In this document: positions 10,438 to 22,989 of the stretch, in pieces
Numbering within the stretch: position 1 is the stretch's first letter
How the letters are laid out: every line of letters begins with the position of its first letter
Assembly (NCBI GenBank): GCA_047967505.1
Contig: CM106541.1
Strand: one strand, 5' to 3'
From: Dipteris shenzhenensis
Lineage: Eukaryota; Polypodiophyta; Polypodiopsida; Gleicheniales
DNA: 64,000 nucleotides
Program-made: the position numbers and the translations under genes
The notes under the pieces: generated by a model
Told to the model about the DNA's origin: nothing
Seen by the model: only the letters and a program-made list of their open reading frames with translations
Database searches by the model: none

Positions 10438-12341
10438 AGTGTGCTTGTGGAGACTATTAGTGAGGTTAGTGCTTCTTACAATAGCTAGTGTCCCTCTATT
10501 TTCATGAGGTGTCTCAGAGGAGGATGAAATTGGGTTGCATTATGATTTGTGTCCCGATAGGGCCTTTTTGTAAGGCTGAAATGCCCCGCAGTTCAGCTGA
10601 CCAGACTGATGACTCAGCCCACAGGCTGATCCAGTCTATAGGATGTTGAGATCAGTTGCTATACAACCGACCTAGTACAACCTATAAATAGACCTCTTCC
10701 TTCTGCTATACCCTGCGCCTGCACCTGCACCTGCTCCAGCCACCTCCTGCAATCTGCTGCAGACTATGCCACATGGTAGGTGCCCATTGGCCTGCCACCT
10801 GCTGTTCTACTGACTGCTGTAGTCAATGCTGTTGACCTTTTTTCTACTGTCCTGCAGCTCTCAACAACTGTACTTCTCTGCACCTATTGTAGCCAATTGG
10901 GCTGTTGTCTCTGCTGCCCATGTGGAAGCCTATATGCTCACTGTGTGGTAACTCTCACCTCTCTCTCAGATCTACCCTCAAGGCAGCTCTCTCATTTGCC
11001 CACGTGGCCTCCCTTTGAGTCCAAGCTATCCTCTAGTTGATCTCTAATCGTCGACACCTCCTCTCCATGACCTATGGGTCAACACCCACTCGTTGACGTA
11101 GATGCTCCATCGGCTCCCATAGAGAAGCTCTCATGAATAAGTCAAAGATGTCGCTTGATCTTTGGTCCTTGAACTTGCAGCTCATCCCCTAGGTCCAACT
11201 CCACCAAGGTAAATGCATGTGTGCACTCAAAAACTTAGGAAACCCATAGCTTTGGCATAATGTAATAATGAGGCTTCGCTGACTTAGTTTTCTTGACCTT
11301 CATCTTCTGAATTTTGAGATAATTTTTGTTTTCTTGACCTTCATCTTCAGAATTTTGAGATAAATTTTGTTCAAAGACTCGGAAGAGGAAGGCATTTCAA
11401 GATTACGTCTTACCACTTGATCTATGATTCAAGGGTAGTATCTATACTATTGACAGTAATGAATGCAGAGAGCAAAACAGATGTAGGCTAGTAATTGGTT
11501 CATCAAGGATTTCTTGATAAAGTAGGATAAACAGATAAGTATATTAAAGTTTTGAATTCACCTTAAAGTCTAAAGAATGTCACTTGGTGTGCAGTAAGAC
11601 TCTTGAGTGGAAGGGGTTTGAATCCCAGCAGAGACAAAGATAATTCGTTCCCAGTTCCCCCTTTTTTTTCCCTTCTCAAATTAATGGCAACAGGATATAA
11701 AACAAACTTCTTCAATGCATGAGTCACTCAGAGAAACAAATCAGTCTGCAACCAGTCTCCAACCCCATCAGTCTGCATCCAGTGAAACAACAGATCTGTA
11801 TGTGGCCTTATGAGATAATGAGGACAGATATTGGAAGAAATTTGAACTGTCTACCTTTGACAAAATTCAATGCATAGGAAGAAAGCAGCAGCAGACGAGC
11901 TGGAAAATTGGAGGGACACGCTGTTGCTATCACATTTATCAATTCTATTGCTTGAGGGACCATGTGTGTCTTGATTTGCACAACATTCAGACCTTGATTC
12001 ATAATACCTACTCTACAATTGTTCTTTCATGGAGATCACGTACAAGCCTTCTCCACAATACTGGTTTGCGGGCATCAGAAAGCAGCCTGAATGTTGCATG
12101 TCGAAATTGTGAGCTTTATAGGGTGGCCAAAAACGATTCTCGATAACAGTGATGGGTCTGTCCATAGATATGGGTACAAAACTAGCAGCAGGGCTGAAGC
12201 ATGAGCAGCAGTGAACTAGCAGGGAGCAGTGTTAACTATGTGTTGGCATAGATTTTCGAAGGAATGGCAGCAGCAGCGATGATCAATAGCTATGCAAGAA
12301 TGTAGACATCTAGTCAAGTGGGACAGCAAGGGAGAGGCAAA
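10438..12341. other. Intergenic, probable decayed LTR sequence
   Basis: No gene is recognisable. At 10590-10700 a stretch with CAGCTGACCAGACTG words and a CCTATAAATAGACC TATA-like box resembles sequence at 35.82-35.93 kb, suggesting copies of one LTR family. At 11290-11365 a roughly 50-base segment (TTTTCTTGACCTTCATCTTC) is directly repeated. Around 11610-11635 a GGTTTGAATCCC word resembles a tRNA B box but no complete tRNA can be folded by eye. Confidence 0.4.
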
Positions 12342-13077
12342 CTTGGCTTTGGTACCAACTGAAAGAACATTTTATCTAAAGCTCACATTCAAAGGAGAGC
12401 CTAATAAATAGGCAAGCGAATACAATGTATTTGATGTCATAGGTGAGATCACCATCGACTCCACCGCTTATAATTCTCTCTAGCTCTCATAGTCGCTCCT
12501 CGATCATAGCAATTAGATCTGTGAGGTGTCAAATCTTCTTATTATGCACTTTACATTTGGTGTGATAGTGTGAGACCTCAACCTTGAGGGTTAGTCTTTG
12601 AGTCTCAATGGCAACAAATTATATAATGACAGATGATATGTTCTTAAGCAGAATGAGAAACAGAAATACAACATAATGTGTAATTGTATTAAATTGGTAG
12701 TCCAAATTGGTTACAAAAATTCTATGGCTGCATACTAAAACCAAACTCTCTGTGCTCACTTCTACTTTCTGCTCGCCTCAACTTGGACTTAGAGCTCTAT
12801 GAGTGAGCAGCTCAATTTTTAACCTCTAGCCTCTATACATGACTAGCTAGGACTTGACTCTAAACCGGAATTAATTGCTGAAGACTAGAGAGAGTATGTA
12901 TCTACAACACACTCTACCTCTATGTACTTAGACTCACCATTGGGACTAACATGGTCAACTTTGGCCCCCCCTAAACTCATCCTCCTTGATTAGCTGGGCC
13001 GCATCCACTCATTGGCCCATTGTCGCCATTTGGCCTTGCACCTGTCTGTGGCTCATGGGGCTACACTATCCTCCACA
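12342..13077. mobile_element. Probable LTR with flanking primer-binding sites
   Basis: On the minus strand, TTGGTACCAAAGCCAAG at 12359-12342 closely resembles the initiator tRNA-Met primer site, and the adjacent sequence 12360-13077 would be an LTR bounded by TG and CA. Its other end abuts TTGGTGTCAG on the plus strand, which also looks like a primer site, so orientation is ambiguous. No second LTR copy was found. Confidence 0.4.
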
Positions 13078-13720
13078 TTGGTGTCAGCTAAATCCATTTC
13101 CTATTTTTGTGCATGGTCTCGACCTGAGCCGTAAATCGAGGTAGAACAAACTCGGATCGTCTATTAACCTGAGGGTTAACGGTTGTGTGCAGGATGGAAC
13201 ATTTGACTTCAAATGCAATGGAATCTAAAATCATTCCTAATGATGTCACCCCTTTAGGTTGGACATCTAATACAACTCTACTAATTGAAGGCGAATCATG
13301 CTCATCTCAACTAGAATACTTCAAATAGAACATGCAAAACTTGACATTAAAAATTGTGTGACATTTTGAAGACGTTACAAAAAACTTTGACGTGAGTGCA
13401 AAGGCAATCATTTTGACTAGAATTATATGACATCTAGACATGGTGCTTCCATGCTTCATGGATGTTTGTTTGAGGCTGCATCCCTCAAAGCCTTGTGCTC
13501 ACCCATGCAAGTCCTCATTCATGTGTGCTAGACATTTGCAGGGATAAAGAAATAAGGATTCTCTTTGGCACAGGTAAAAATCTCCTATGTTCCCTTACTT
13601 ATGCTCTCTACCCTTTATGTAGAGCAAAGAATGTGTAGACTTCCCTTTGTGGTACCAACATGTATAACTTCCTTTCTCTAAAGTAAGACTCGATGTAACA
13701 GTTTTATATAAAAGACAAAA
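13078..13720. other. No recognisable gene
   Basis: AT-rich sequence following the LTR-like segment; frames are broken and no domain is visible. It may be leader or internal sequence of the adjacent LTR element. Confidence 0.4.
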
Positions 13721-13850
13721 AATTCTTGCACCAAGGTTGTTGGATTGGTTGAGTAGCTAGAGAATTGGCCTTGGAGTATGGAGGTTGTGGGTTTGAGTCT
13801 CACAAGCATGTGCAAGCCTTTCTATCAAGTGTGACTTATTGACCAAATAT
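13721..13850 (+). repeat. Possible tRNA-derived SINE fragment
   Basis: The stretch carries GGTTGAGTAGCTAGAG, loosely like a pol III A box, and about 40 bases later GGGTTTGAGTCTC, close to a B box (GGTTCGANTCC). It does not form a full tRNA cloverleaf. It overlaps the edge of gypsy pol remnants, so the resemblance could be accidental. Confidence 0.25.
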
Positions 13851-15100
13851 AGCAATGCCTCATGGTCCAAATAAATGCAAAATTGTTGCCCAGTAGATAA
13901 AGCTAAAACTTGCTCAAAGAATAAATCATTTTCTAGCATTCGCACTCTATTACATAATAACTTTGTTCTATTGGGGTTAAAGTGCGACTTGCATAGTTAA
14001 TTGATTGATACCATCTCCTCTTTTATCTACATCAATATCGTGCCCACTACAGTGTCAGATGCATCGAGACAAAGGTAGGAAAATCTAGGGTCTAGTCTGG
14101 TGCCTATAGAACCAATGCTATCACCAGCATCTTCTTTAGCAGTTTGAATGCTTGTTCTTGTTCTTCCATCCAAACATACGATGTATCTTTCTCAGTGAGC
14201 TTTGTAAGTAGCTGGCATACATAGGAGAGATACCTTATAAACCTATTGGGCCATTTCCAATGAGATACACTAGCTCTTTGATGTTCTTTGGTGCCTTCTC
14301 ATCCTGTGATGAAAGCAATTTCCCGGGGTCAATGGCTATACCATCTTTGGAATAAATGTGGTCCAATAGAACCCCTCTTTGTAATGAATGCACATTTTTC
14401 TAGATTCAACTCATTCAAGATGCTTTGCATGTCTCAAAATAGAGTTGTAAGTGTTATGTATGATCATCATTCTTTCCAAACACACTGAAATCATCTAGGG
14501 CTACCCTCATAAATTTCATTAAGTACGAAGTGAATACTCTCTAGATCCAACTTTGAAATTTCTGAGGTGCCTTCTTCAAACCAAAACCCATTACATTATT
14601 GGAAAATACACTCAATTCTATCGCAAACCCCATTTTTTCATTGTCTTTCTTAGCCATTTGAATTTGTTGTATCCATTGAATCCATCCAAGAATCTCTACA
14701 CCTCATGGTCACACAATTTCCAATAGTATATAATAGAATGGCAAAAAAAATGGATTAATTATAGTGGTTGCATTCAACTTTTGATAATCCATACAAATCC
14801 AAAACTTTTTATTTTTCTTTGGAACGATCACTATGTGTGACAACAAAGTAACCTTCTCTAGTGGGCAAATGAATTCAACTTTCAACAGTTTCTCCAGGTT
14901 CACACCTAGTTGGCAAAGTTTGGATTCATTCTATAATGCTATTGTACCACAAAAACTACATCCTTATTGAGGTTAATGCGATGCATACACACACTTAGGC
15001 CCATACGGTTCCAAGGAAGATTTCTATTATCTTCCCTTCATTCTTCAAAATAGATGACTGCAATTAGCATGCCCCCCTTCCTGTTCACCATCCATCAATG
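13740..15100 (-). pseudogene. Ty3/gypsy RT and RNase H remnant
   Basis: On the minus strand at about 14903-14709 the text FICPLEK, VIVPKKNKKFWICMDYQKL and NATTIINPFFLPF matches the N-terminal RT blocks of Ty3/gypsy elements. At about 14110-14040 a LDASDTVVG word matches the start of RNase H. At about 13890-13830 IYLDHEALLYLVNKS matches the later RNase H block. The order RT then RNase H fits a minus-strand pol, and the spacing is roughly right. Many stops and frameshifts separate the pieces. No LTR could be assigned to it. Confidence 0.75.
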
Positions 15101-18100
15101 GATCGACCAGAGTGCATAATGTTAGACTTGAGGAGCTGCTCATTATCTAGTAGCGGTTAAATAGTATTTGAGAGATGCGGCAAAATGGATGAAGAGGCAT
15201 CCAAAAGTGTATGTCATACATGTCTTCAAAGGTCTGGACGTGGTGACCATGAAATTTATGAGATGTAAGTAGAGCCACATAACTTGAGGGAATTGTTAAG
15301 GGCTGATGTTGAGGCCAAAGATGAATTTCGAATGGAGCCGCTAAAGATTTTCTTCCATTGTGGGCTGGTGGGTAGGGTTGTCTAATAGCAAAATATTTAG
15401 TATAGTCAGAAAAAATGCATTAATCCACGATCACTAAATCGAAGACTGTCTCGCAAAAGTTCTATTAAATCCTCCATTTGCATAGTAAGAGCATAGGAAG
15501 TATCCATCTTTGGAAAATTGGGATGGGGGAAGTTGTAGACTATATTGGGCTTTGAGGCCTTCATCACATCAGAATCCTTCCACATCCAGCGTCTTCGGAG
15601 AGGCATGTAAGTAGGGTCAACTTTTTGGTCTTGCCCGACCAAGCAATTTGTCCACCAAAACGCCTCATGCTTCAAAAATGAGATTCTCCATTGAGGTTGG
15701 ATCCCTATTTCACTATCCGTAGTTGGGCATCTTGTTAGTGTCCGAATGGATGTGGCCACCACGTGTGTGCCGAGGGTGGTCCTTGTGCCATTTGTGGAAG
15801 CTTTTCTATAGGATCTCTATGAAGGCATAGACGTCAATTAAATCTTTGCACTTGAGTTGGAAACTCTACAGCATCCCCCCCCACCTATTAACGTCAGAGA
15901 TGTCCTCGAATGCCTTGAAAGATGTGATAGCCTGGTACTGTATGTTGTGATTTCAGGTGGGGGTTCCAACGGTAAGGAATCCTCTTCTTCCATTTGATTC
16001 TCGCTCGCCCCTTGAAATTTTATTCATTGTCAGACCCTCAATGTCCACGAAGAGGATGGGATTCAAGATCTGGTACCATGCTATTGTACCCAGTGGTAGA
16101 CTCCTACAACGTCATGCCTTGTGGGTGTGTGGTTTGGGGGTGCTATGAAGGGGATGGTTGTGATGTGGGGCCAAAGGCAGTGGTAGTAGTAGGAGTTGGA
16201 CTGGGGTGGGGTGGAAATATTCGGGGTAGCACAGGTAGAATAAAAAATTCCCCACGCAATGTCGGCGTCTACTTCTTTGGTATTAGTTGGGTAAGCCATG
16301 ACAATCATCAAACTTGTTGAAGCTTGTTTCAAGCATTTGTTGTAGGGCATCCACAACTCCATTAAAAAGTACTATGGTGCTGGTAGGCTGATATTGTGTA
16401 CTATTGTAGGAATCTAGAGAGTGAGATGCATATTCAGCTTCTAGCCGGCCATACTACTGCATCCACCCAAGACCTTCAGTCAAGGTGTGTGGATTGTAGG
16501 GTATGTCCTACAAGTCGTTGGGCTTCAACAGTTCTAGGAGAGGCCTCTTAGTTGAAAAAAGGGAGGAATCCTAGAGGATATAACATCAAGCCATAAACTT
16601 TAAAACCATTGGGTGGGTATCAATCATGAGGATGTATGGGTCATCCTCCAACATGATATCATTGTGGAAGTAGGCCATAGCTAGAATGGGTGGGCATAGG
16701 CAAAAGTACAACAGAGGCAGAGGTGGAAGGTGATAGGGAAGGGGAGATTGGAGAAGGTGATGCAGTGTAGCATGGCAGTGGTCGTGAGTGTGTGAAAGTA
16801 GTAGTTGAAGGTGTCTTCAACTGTGTGTGGTGCTAGTGTGAGTGAGGTGGCATGTGTGGACATTGACAGGAGTTATTGCTGGAATATTCCTAAGGAACTT
16901 GTTAATGTCTTCCTGAGGGGGTGGTACTATTTTCTACTCTGGAGCTACTCATGGAGGCAAAGATTCTAGTCATTCTTTTGATTCAGGAGGGCATCAAGCT
17001 GCTCCATCTAGTGGGCCTACTACACTCGTTGATTTTTTGTAGCCAGATTTTGAGCTTGTAGTGCCTCATTTTGCTCCCGATTGACGACAGCCTAGCATTG
17101 AAGTGCCTCATAAGGGCAAGCTTTGTATCCTATAGCTTTTTGCAAAAGTACTTTAGCACACTCTACTGCCTCCAACCCTGTGACCTTAACCATTCTATGT
17201 GTGGCTCTTTCCTTGTCAAGCTGCACTTGTTTGTTGTTCCCTTAGAGATGGGTTGCATGGGCATTGGAGACCAATTTCTCGGTATACTCTCGCTGTGAGG
17301 ATGGTATGAGATTTTTAGTTCATAGCTACCATGGTGTCCATGAACTAGTGTTCCATCTTTGAGGCATCCCTATTGGTCTCCATGAGGCAGGTTTTACCGC
17401 TTAGTCAGCGGAGGTGCAATACGCTAGTGCCTCCATTTGAACCACCCACCTGTCTCCTGCCAATGATTGTTGTTGGTTGCTGCTGCTATTTTTGGGCCTC
17501 TCCCTTTTGTTCCTGCCTCTACTTTACTCTCGTCTCATAGGAAGGAGCTTTGCAATGGAAATGCTGATAGCTCGGCCTTCCATTCCTTGGCCTACACCTG
17601 ATGGATAGGGAGGAGAGCTAGGGTTTTGGTCATGGGAGATGTCAACAAGAGGAGTCTTAGCAGCAGCTATTGGCTTCTCTGTGGTCTTGGCAAGGTTGCT
17701 CTATCCTTGTTCCCCATTCTTCTACTACTGTGCATTGTCTTTTGCCTTCTGGAGTGCTTCCTTTTCTACCTTTAGCTTGGCCTTGTGACCTTGGCTTGGG
17801 ATTCTTGGGGCTAGCAGCTAGATTGTCCTTCAATCTTATTCTTTGGAGATAGCATCGGCTTTGTGGGTGTGGGCCTTGTCAATGCTAAAGATGATAGAAA
17901 CGAGCTATCCTTTGCTACATCGCCTAGGTTTTTATCGGCAGCAATGAGTTTTCGGACAATTGAGCCATGATCAGCATAAATAGCAACAAGTTGCTAATTT
18001 TATACTAGGATAGGCCACATACAACTATGAGCTCATTGTAGAAGTATTCATACCAGTTGTTGGTAAGTTTGGGCTTGTATAGTTGGGCCAATATATTGGG

Positions 18101-18660
18101 CTTTATGACATTGTGGTAGGAATATATTTCATTGAGGGCTTTGCTTGGAAGTATTTGAGCCCAATAAGCTTGTGGCACCATTTGGAACTTTATTTGTCTC
18201 AGTCATCAAATCGAGAGGGGTATGGTAATACACCATACAAACTCCTAAAATGAGGACTATGGTTGAAGAGCTTTATAGCATTTTGGGTTTTAGGAAAGTC
18301 CTCTAAATTAAAATTGATACTACATTGGGAGGTTCAAATGGTTAAGTGGGTACTAGGGTTAAGCATAAAAAAGAAGAAGAATAAGAAGACATAAAAAGTG
18401 TAGGGAGAGTTGGAGTTAGCTAATGAAGAGTGAGGTTTCTAAATGAAAGAGTGGAAACAAATCTTTGAGGATCACAAGAAACTTATCCAGTCCTGCTTCA
18501 ATGTCATCAGATTCACCCTACAATCAAACTCATTTTGTAGAGCTGTTGGCATATCACTTATTGTTCCATATATGGAGGAGTGCCTTGGGATGGGTTGATG
18601 TGTCTTTGACTGGCCCCAAACCTTTGCCAGTGAGGAGCTTCTTCCATGGTAGCAACGTGT
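15100..18660 (-). mobile_element. Degenerate retrotransposon sequence, gag-like coiled coil
   Basis: The minus strand has short broken frames. One at about 17260-17040 is rich in Gln, Glu, Ala and Leu, with an NREQNEALQAQNLATKNQ-like stretch suggesting a coiled coil as seen at gag N-termini. A 118-codon minus ORF at 15406-15762 matches nothing I recognise. Its position upstream of the RT remnant makes a gypsy origin likely but not proven. Confidence 0.4.
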
Positions 18661-18679
18661 TGTGAAGGGCTCTAATATC

Positions 18680-20460
18680 TTTTGTTGTAGTAGGTTCTTA
18701 TGGATCTACTTTTTCTTTAATGAGTAGGTTCTTGTGGGTCTATTGCTATGGAGTGGAACTAAATGCCGTACTAAAGGAGTGGTTTTGTATTTCCTTTTGG
18801 GAAAGATGATGACGGCCTTGAACGATCATTGTTGTGCCCTTTGTGGACCTTGCAATAGGTTCTTGTGTCACTACTACTCTTTTAGGAGCATGTTCTTGTG
18901 TATCTAATGCCGATGTATCCTTGGCTATTGGCGTTATAGACTCAAACCATCTTGCAGTAGTCCTTCTTGATGTCATTTTTTGGGTGCCTTGTTTGGGGTT
19001 TTGACATTTTGCAAGTTTGTGAGTTTTTTCAAGTATTTTTTATGTGTGAATTTTATAGCTAGTGGCTAGTTATAATTCTTGCATATCACCATGCAAGTAT
19101 AAATAATAATAAAACTAGGCAATATACTTCTTAAACATAGGAAACACTCAATGGAAACCACGAAGCTAGTTCTATTAGAGGACAAGATCTCATCATAAAT
19201 GCCTTGAATCAATAGCTCGCGCATTAGTCAAGCATAGTTATATTCATACATTCATTGAGCCAAGCATAAATAGCTTGAAACAATAGCTCGCCAGCAAGCT
19301 ATAAAGATAGGGTGCCAAAAACTTTTTCCCCAAATGGCATTTTGGGGTTACATCTAAAGGTACCCATGTTTGTAGTCATTTTCAGGGTTTTTGGGCCTTC
19401 CAAGCTCATTTCTAGTGTCAAAGAGGTCAAATTGTGCATGTATCAAAAGTTTTGTTTTGTTCCAAGGAATTTGTACCCCTCGAGTAGCATAGTTCAAGTT
19501 TTGTTTTGTCCCAAGGAATGTGTACCAATGGAGTAGAGTAATGATGGTCACCCATAGGTCACATATTGAACATCAATAATTTCTAGTTTTGTGGGAGATG
19601 TGTCTGTTTGTATTGGGTCCTTTGCATGTAAGAATACAAATTCTACATATAACATTATTTTAACTTTTCCCAATGCTAAATGCATATTTTTGCTTAAATT
19701 TTCCCATTAAAAAAAAGCAGTATGGTTGATTCAAATCAATTCTTGTCGATAGAAATCAAGGTGGTTGTAAGAGTTTACACCATAAGATCTTTAATGACAT
19801 GCCATGTGCTATAGAAAAAATTCAATAAAAACTTGCAAAACTTGCAAAATTCCAAGCCCCCTTTGTCAATTACATCCTTTAGCCTGTTCAACTTCCATTC
19901 TCTCACCACAATAAGGTGAGATATGTTCTCTATAACAAATGTGAGTAGGACCATAGTGTCTTGGAGATCTTCTATTTTTGTTGAGCCCAAGTTGCTTCTG
20001 AGAAAGTTGCCAATAAAAAGAATTCGTCATTCTCATTCGAAGGTTCTTGTGTGACTTCCACTAAGTCTAGCATGGTTGGTGTGACATGTGTATCTGTTAC
20101 TAAGCTTGATGTTGAATTTTCATTAAGAAAGGTTCTAGTGTAGCTTCCAAAGAAGATTCCATTATTTTCATGGTAGGTTCTTGTGTTATTATATCTTTTT
20201 TAGAGACAGGTTCTTGTGTAATTACCATTTACCTTGAAGATGATGCAGTGAATTCAAAGGCATTTTGGTAGACTGGTGGTCAAATAGGTTCTTGTGTTAA
20301 TGTCTCTCTTTTTGAGACATGTTCTTGTGTAACTACCTGATAGGAGGTAGAGGATGATCTTTTTGTGTAATCCTCTTGTATTGGTGCTTTGCCCTTGTCC
20401 TTGTGGGTAGGTTCTTGTGGTTCTATCTTGTTCAAGGTAGGTTCTTATGGTTCTACTCTC
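18680..20460 (-). repeat. Dispersed coding-like repeat GGTTCTTGTGT / TRTYL
   Basis: About a dozen copies of GGTTCTTGTG(T/G) occur in two clusters (about 18686-18890 and 20040-20445). On the minus strand many read (N)TRTYL or TRTCL with variable linkers of roughly 8-25 residues, for example within the 69-codon ORF at 20254-20463. Spacing is irregular, unlike a simple satellite. The product, if ever made, is unknown. It may be a spacer region of a retrotransposon polyprotein. The DNA between about 18980 and 20030 shows nothing recognisable. Confidence 0.55.
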
Positions 20461-20554
20461 CAATCTTTGCCTTGATTTTTCATAGTTGGTAGGCTTGAAT
20501 TTGATGTTTGCCTCTCATTTGTTATTGATGACAATTCTTTGGCCTCGAGTCTTT

Positions 20555-20664
20555 CTTGTGCGCTTTATTGAGCACTTTCTCATTACTACTTGAAGATGAT
20601 GGAGGTGATCTTTTGCACTTTATTGAGCACATTCTCATTACTACTTGAAGATGATGGAGGTGAT
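20555..20664. repeat. 55-bp tandem duplication
   Basis: Two adjacent copies of a 55-base unit containing TTTATTGAGCAC, CTCATTACTACTTGAAGATG and GAGGTGATC, starting at 20555 and 20610. They differ at only a few positions. Confidence 0.85.
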
Positions 20665-21765
20665 CTTGTTGCACTAAGTACCTTGGGTACCCAAATATAA
20701 GTGTTTCCAAGGTAATACCCCTGGGTCACTAGTAGTCTTTTGGGAACCCAACGGTATTGGACCTTCCTTCTTGGTTGGCATCGTTTTGTTCTTTGATGTC
20801 GAGGTTTGTTGTTTACATGATGGGGTGGCTTTGGATGTCGAGTTTTTCATCGGAACCCAAATGTATGATTCACCTTCAAAAGTACCCTTGGACCTATAGT
20901 AGATCCTTTCGCACCCACATTTGCTTGGTTTCTCTTCGTCTTTGTCATCTTTGCTGATGAGGCTCTTGTAGAGGTTGAGAGGTAGAAGTAGATATTAATG
21001 TTGTTGCTTGAATCTTGGGCCAATTGGCAGTGATGATTAGTACATCTTGATGGGTTGATTCATCACCAAACAACCCTTTGTAAGTGTCTTGGATCCAACT
21101 TTTACCAAGAAGTGCAGCTTTCGTTAAGTACCTGCAGGAGTTACAAAACTTTTGCAAGCACAACGTGTTTTTCCATGGAAACATTCAGCATTAAAGAACC
21201 CACAACCTTAATTGAGGTACCTCCTATGGATTAAATTTCAAAATCACAAACTTGAAGGAGAACCCGACCAAGATGTTTTAATTTTTCCCGAGAAATGAGG
21301 TTGTTGCTCACTTGATCATGTACAAAGGCCTGTATTCAGCATGTTGCACCTACTGATGTTAATTCTACCCAAAGTTGAGATGGAGTTTTATCTATCCCCT
21401 TAGTATCAATGGAATTATCAATTGCAGGTTTAACTTGCTTAGGTTTTACTACTCTTATGGTGTAAAAAGTTGTGACGTGGTAGGTTTATCATTGTCAAGG
21501 TCCATAAATTGAGTTCCTTTAGCAATTTGCGGATCTATTGTGGCTAGTCTATGCATCCAATTTATTGAGTCTTAAAACTTTGGTAAAGGAGCACACTAAG
21601 AGTCTTCAGGACCCTTTGTGTTGTCCACTCCCTTATAAGCATTGAATACATGTACTGATGTCGACCTACTGGTGGTGTCAAATTCAATTGCAAATAGATC
21701 CCATCAGTGGTGTTGACCTATTGGTGGTGAGCCTTCCAAGTTTGGAGATCCACCCTCATGACTTG
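20665..21765. other. No recognisable gene
   Basis: Broken short frames only. The sequence lies between the TRTYL-like repeat and a protease remnant on the same strand, so it is probably internal retrotransposon sequence. I cannot assign a domain. Confidence 0.4.
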
Positions 21766-21769
21766 CTTA

Positions 21770-22090
21770 TCCTTACATAAGTATAGCCTATTTGAGCTCC
21801 CATCGTGGACCAATCCTACAGTTCACATGAAAGGTCTACCCAATATGTTGCCATAGCCACCCAATTGGTTGGGGAAGTCCATTACAACAAACCACACTCG
21901 ATAGGTCAGACCAAAGGTCTTACACTTGATATCCCTTAGAACTCCTACTAGTTGGGCTATTGCTGCATCAACGAATTTGACTACAAGGTTTGTGCTATCC
22001 ATTTTAAGTCATCCCCACTTGGCCTAGCACTGCTTAGTAACGATGCTTACACCATCTACCCTAACCTTTAGGGGTCATAAGTTTCCTATG
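21770..22090 (-). pseudogene. Ty3/gypsy aspartic protease-like remnant
   Basis: On the minus strand the frame reads VGVLRDIKCKTFGLTYRVWFVVMDFP, split here by length, and then GGYGNILGRPFM and GLVHDGSSNRLYL. The ILGRPF block is the hallmark of the C-terminal part of gypsy retropepsins, and the preceding VVMDFP strand fits. The catalytic D-S/T-G end, expected just upstream, is not recognisable. An in-frame stop follows ILGRPFM. Confidence 0.65.
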
Positions 22091-22239
22091 ATTCAATGCT
22101 CCCCGAGTGTCATAATTGTTTCTTGCTTTTCATTACTATAAGAGTTGGTTTAGTATAAATTAGCATAAATTACTCTATCTATATACTCAAAGTCAATGAC
22201 ATCAACAATCAACTTGTAGTTGCATGCGAAGACCGTAGG

Positions 22240-22880
22240 GTGGGAGGGAGAAGAAGGGAGAGGGGAGTGTGGGAGAGTGTCTACAGGGCAGGAGGGAGGA
22301 GAGGGCATGGGAGGGGGAGAGGCATGTGGCCATGGGGCATAAGGGGGTGATAGAGAGGGGGTGGGGGTGGGGGTGGGGATACTGACATTGTGAGAGAGGA
22401 GAGGGGAGAGTGGAGTGAGAGTGAGTGGGGTAATTGACATTGTGAGGAAGGAGCGGGGAGAGGAGAGTGAGAGTGAGTAGTGCGATCGTAGCCACGATGT
22501 GGGATGGAGGTGCAAGACGGGGGTGGGGCAGTCATGGTTGTAGGGCAAGAGGGAGGAGAGGGGGGTTGGGCAGTAATGGTCATAGGGCAAGAGGGAGGAG
22601 AGGGGAAATGAGGGTGAGAGAGGGTTGGGGCAGCCATGGTTGCAAGGTGGGTTGGAGGAGACGGGGCTCAAAGACGGGTGGGGCGGCCACAGCCATGACC
22701 ATGGGGTGGAAGGGAGGAGAGGCGAAAGGCAGTGAGAGAGAGGGTGGGGCGGCCACCAGTAGTGGGATGGGAGGGAGGAGAGGGGAGAGGGGGGTGAGAG
22801 ATATAGTGGGTCGAGGGAGGTGAGGGAAGAGCATTGAGGAGAGAGAGTGTAGGGAAGGAGAGAGAAAAAGGAAGCAGAGA
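22240..22880 (+). repeat. G-rich purine tract with minisatellite character
   Basis: Over about 640 bases the + strand is almost wholly G/A with few pyrimidines. It is made of variants of GGGAGGAGAGGGG and GTTGGGGCAGYCATGGTY arranged in imperfect units of roughly 45-55 bases. Long minus-strand ORFs here (up to 253 codons) are only Pro/Ser/Leu runs caused by composition. The 22280-22500 part has shorter GAGAGTGAG words. Confidence 0.8.
22357..22378 (+). other. G-quadruplex-forming motif
   Basis: Four G runs of 5, 5, 5 and 4 are separated by single T residues. Single-base loops are expected to give a very stable parallel quadruplex. It sits inside the purine tract. The structure is inferred from the pattern only. 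Confidence 0.75.
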
Positions 22881-22989
22881 GAAACCCCAATCCTCCCTTT
22901 GTAATGAACACTCTCTCTTTCCTTCATTTTAGAACCATAAAGCATGTAAAGCAAGAGGAATCGATTGGTAAGGAGGCAACCAATTGCCA

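Noticed and set aside
11590-11640. Possible tRNA gene (GGTTTGAATCCC)
   Set aside because: Only a B-box-like word; no A box or cloverleaf could be formed.
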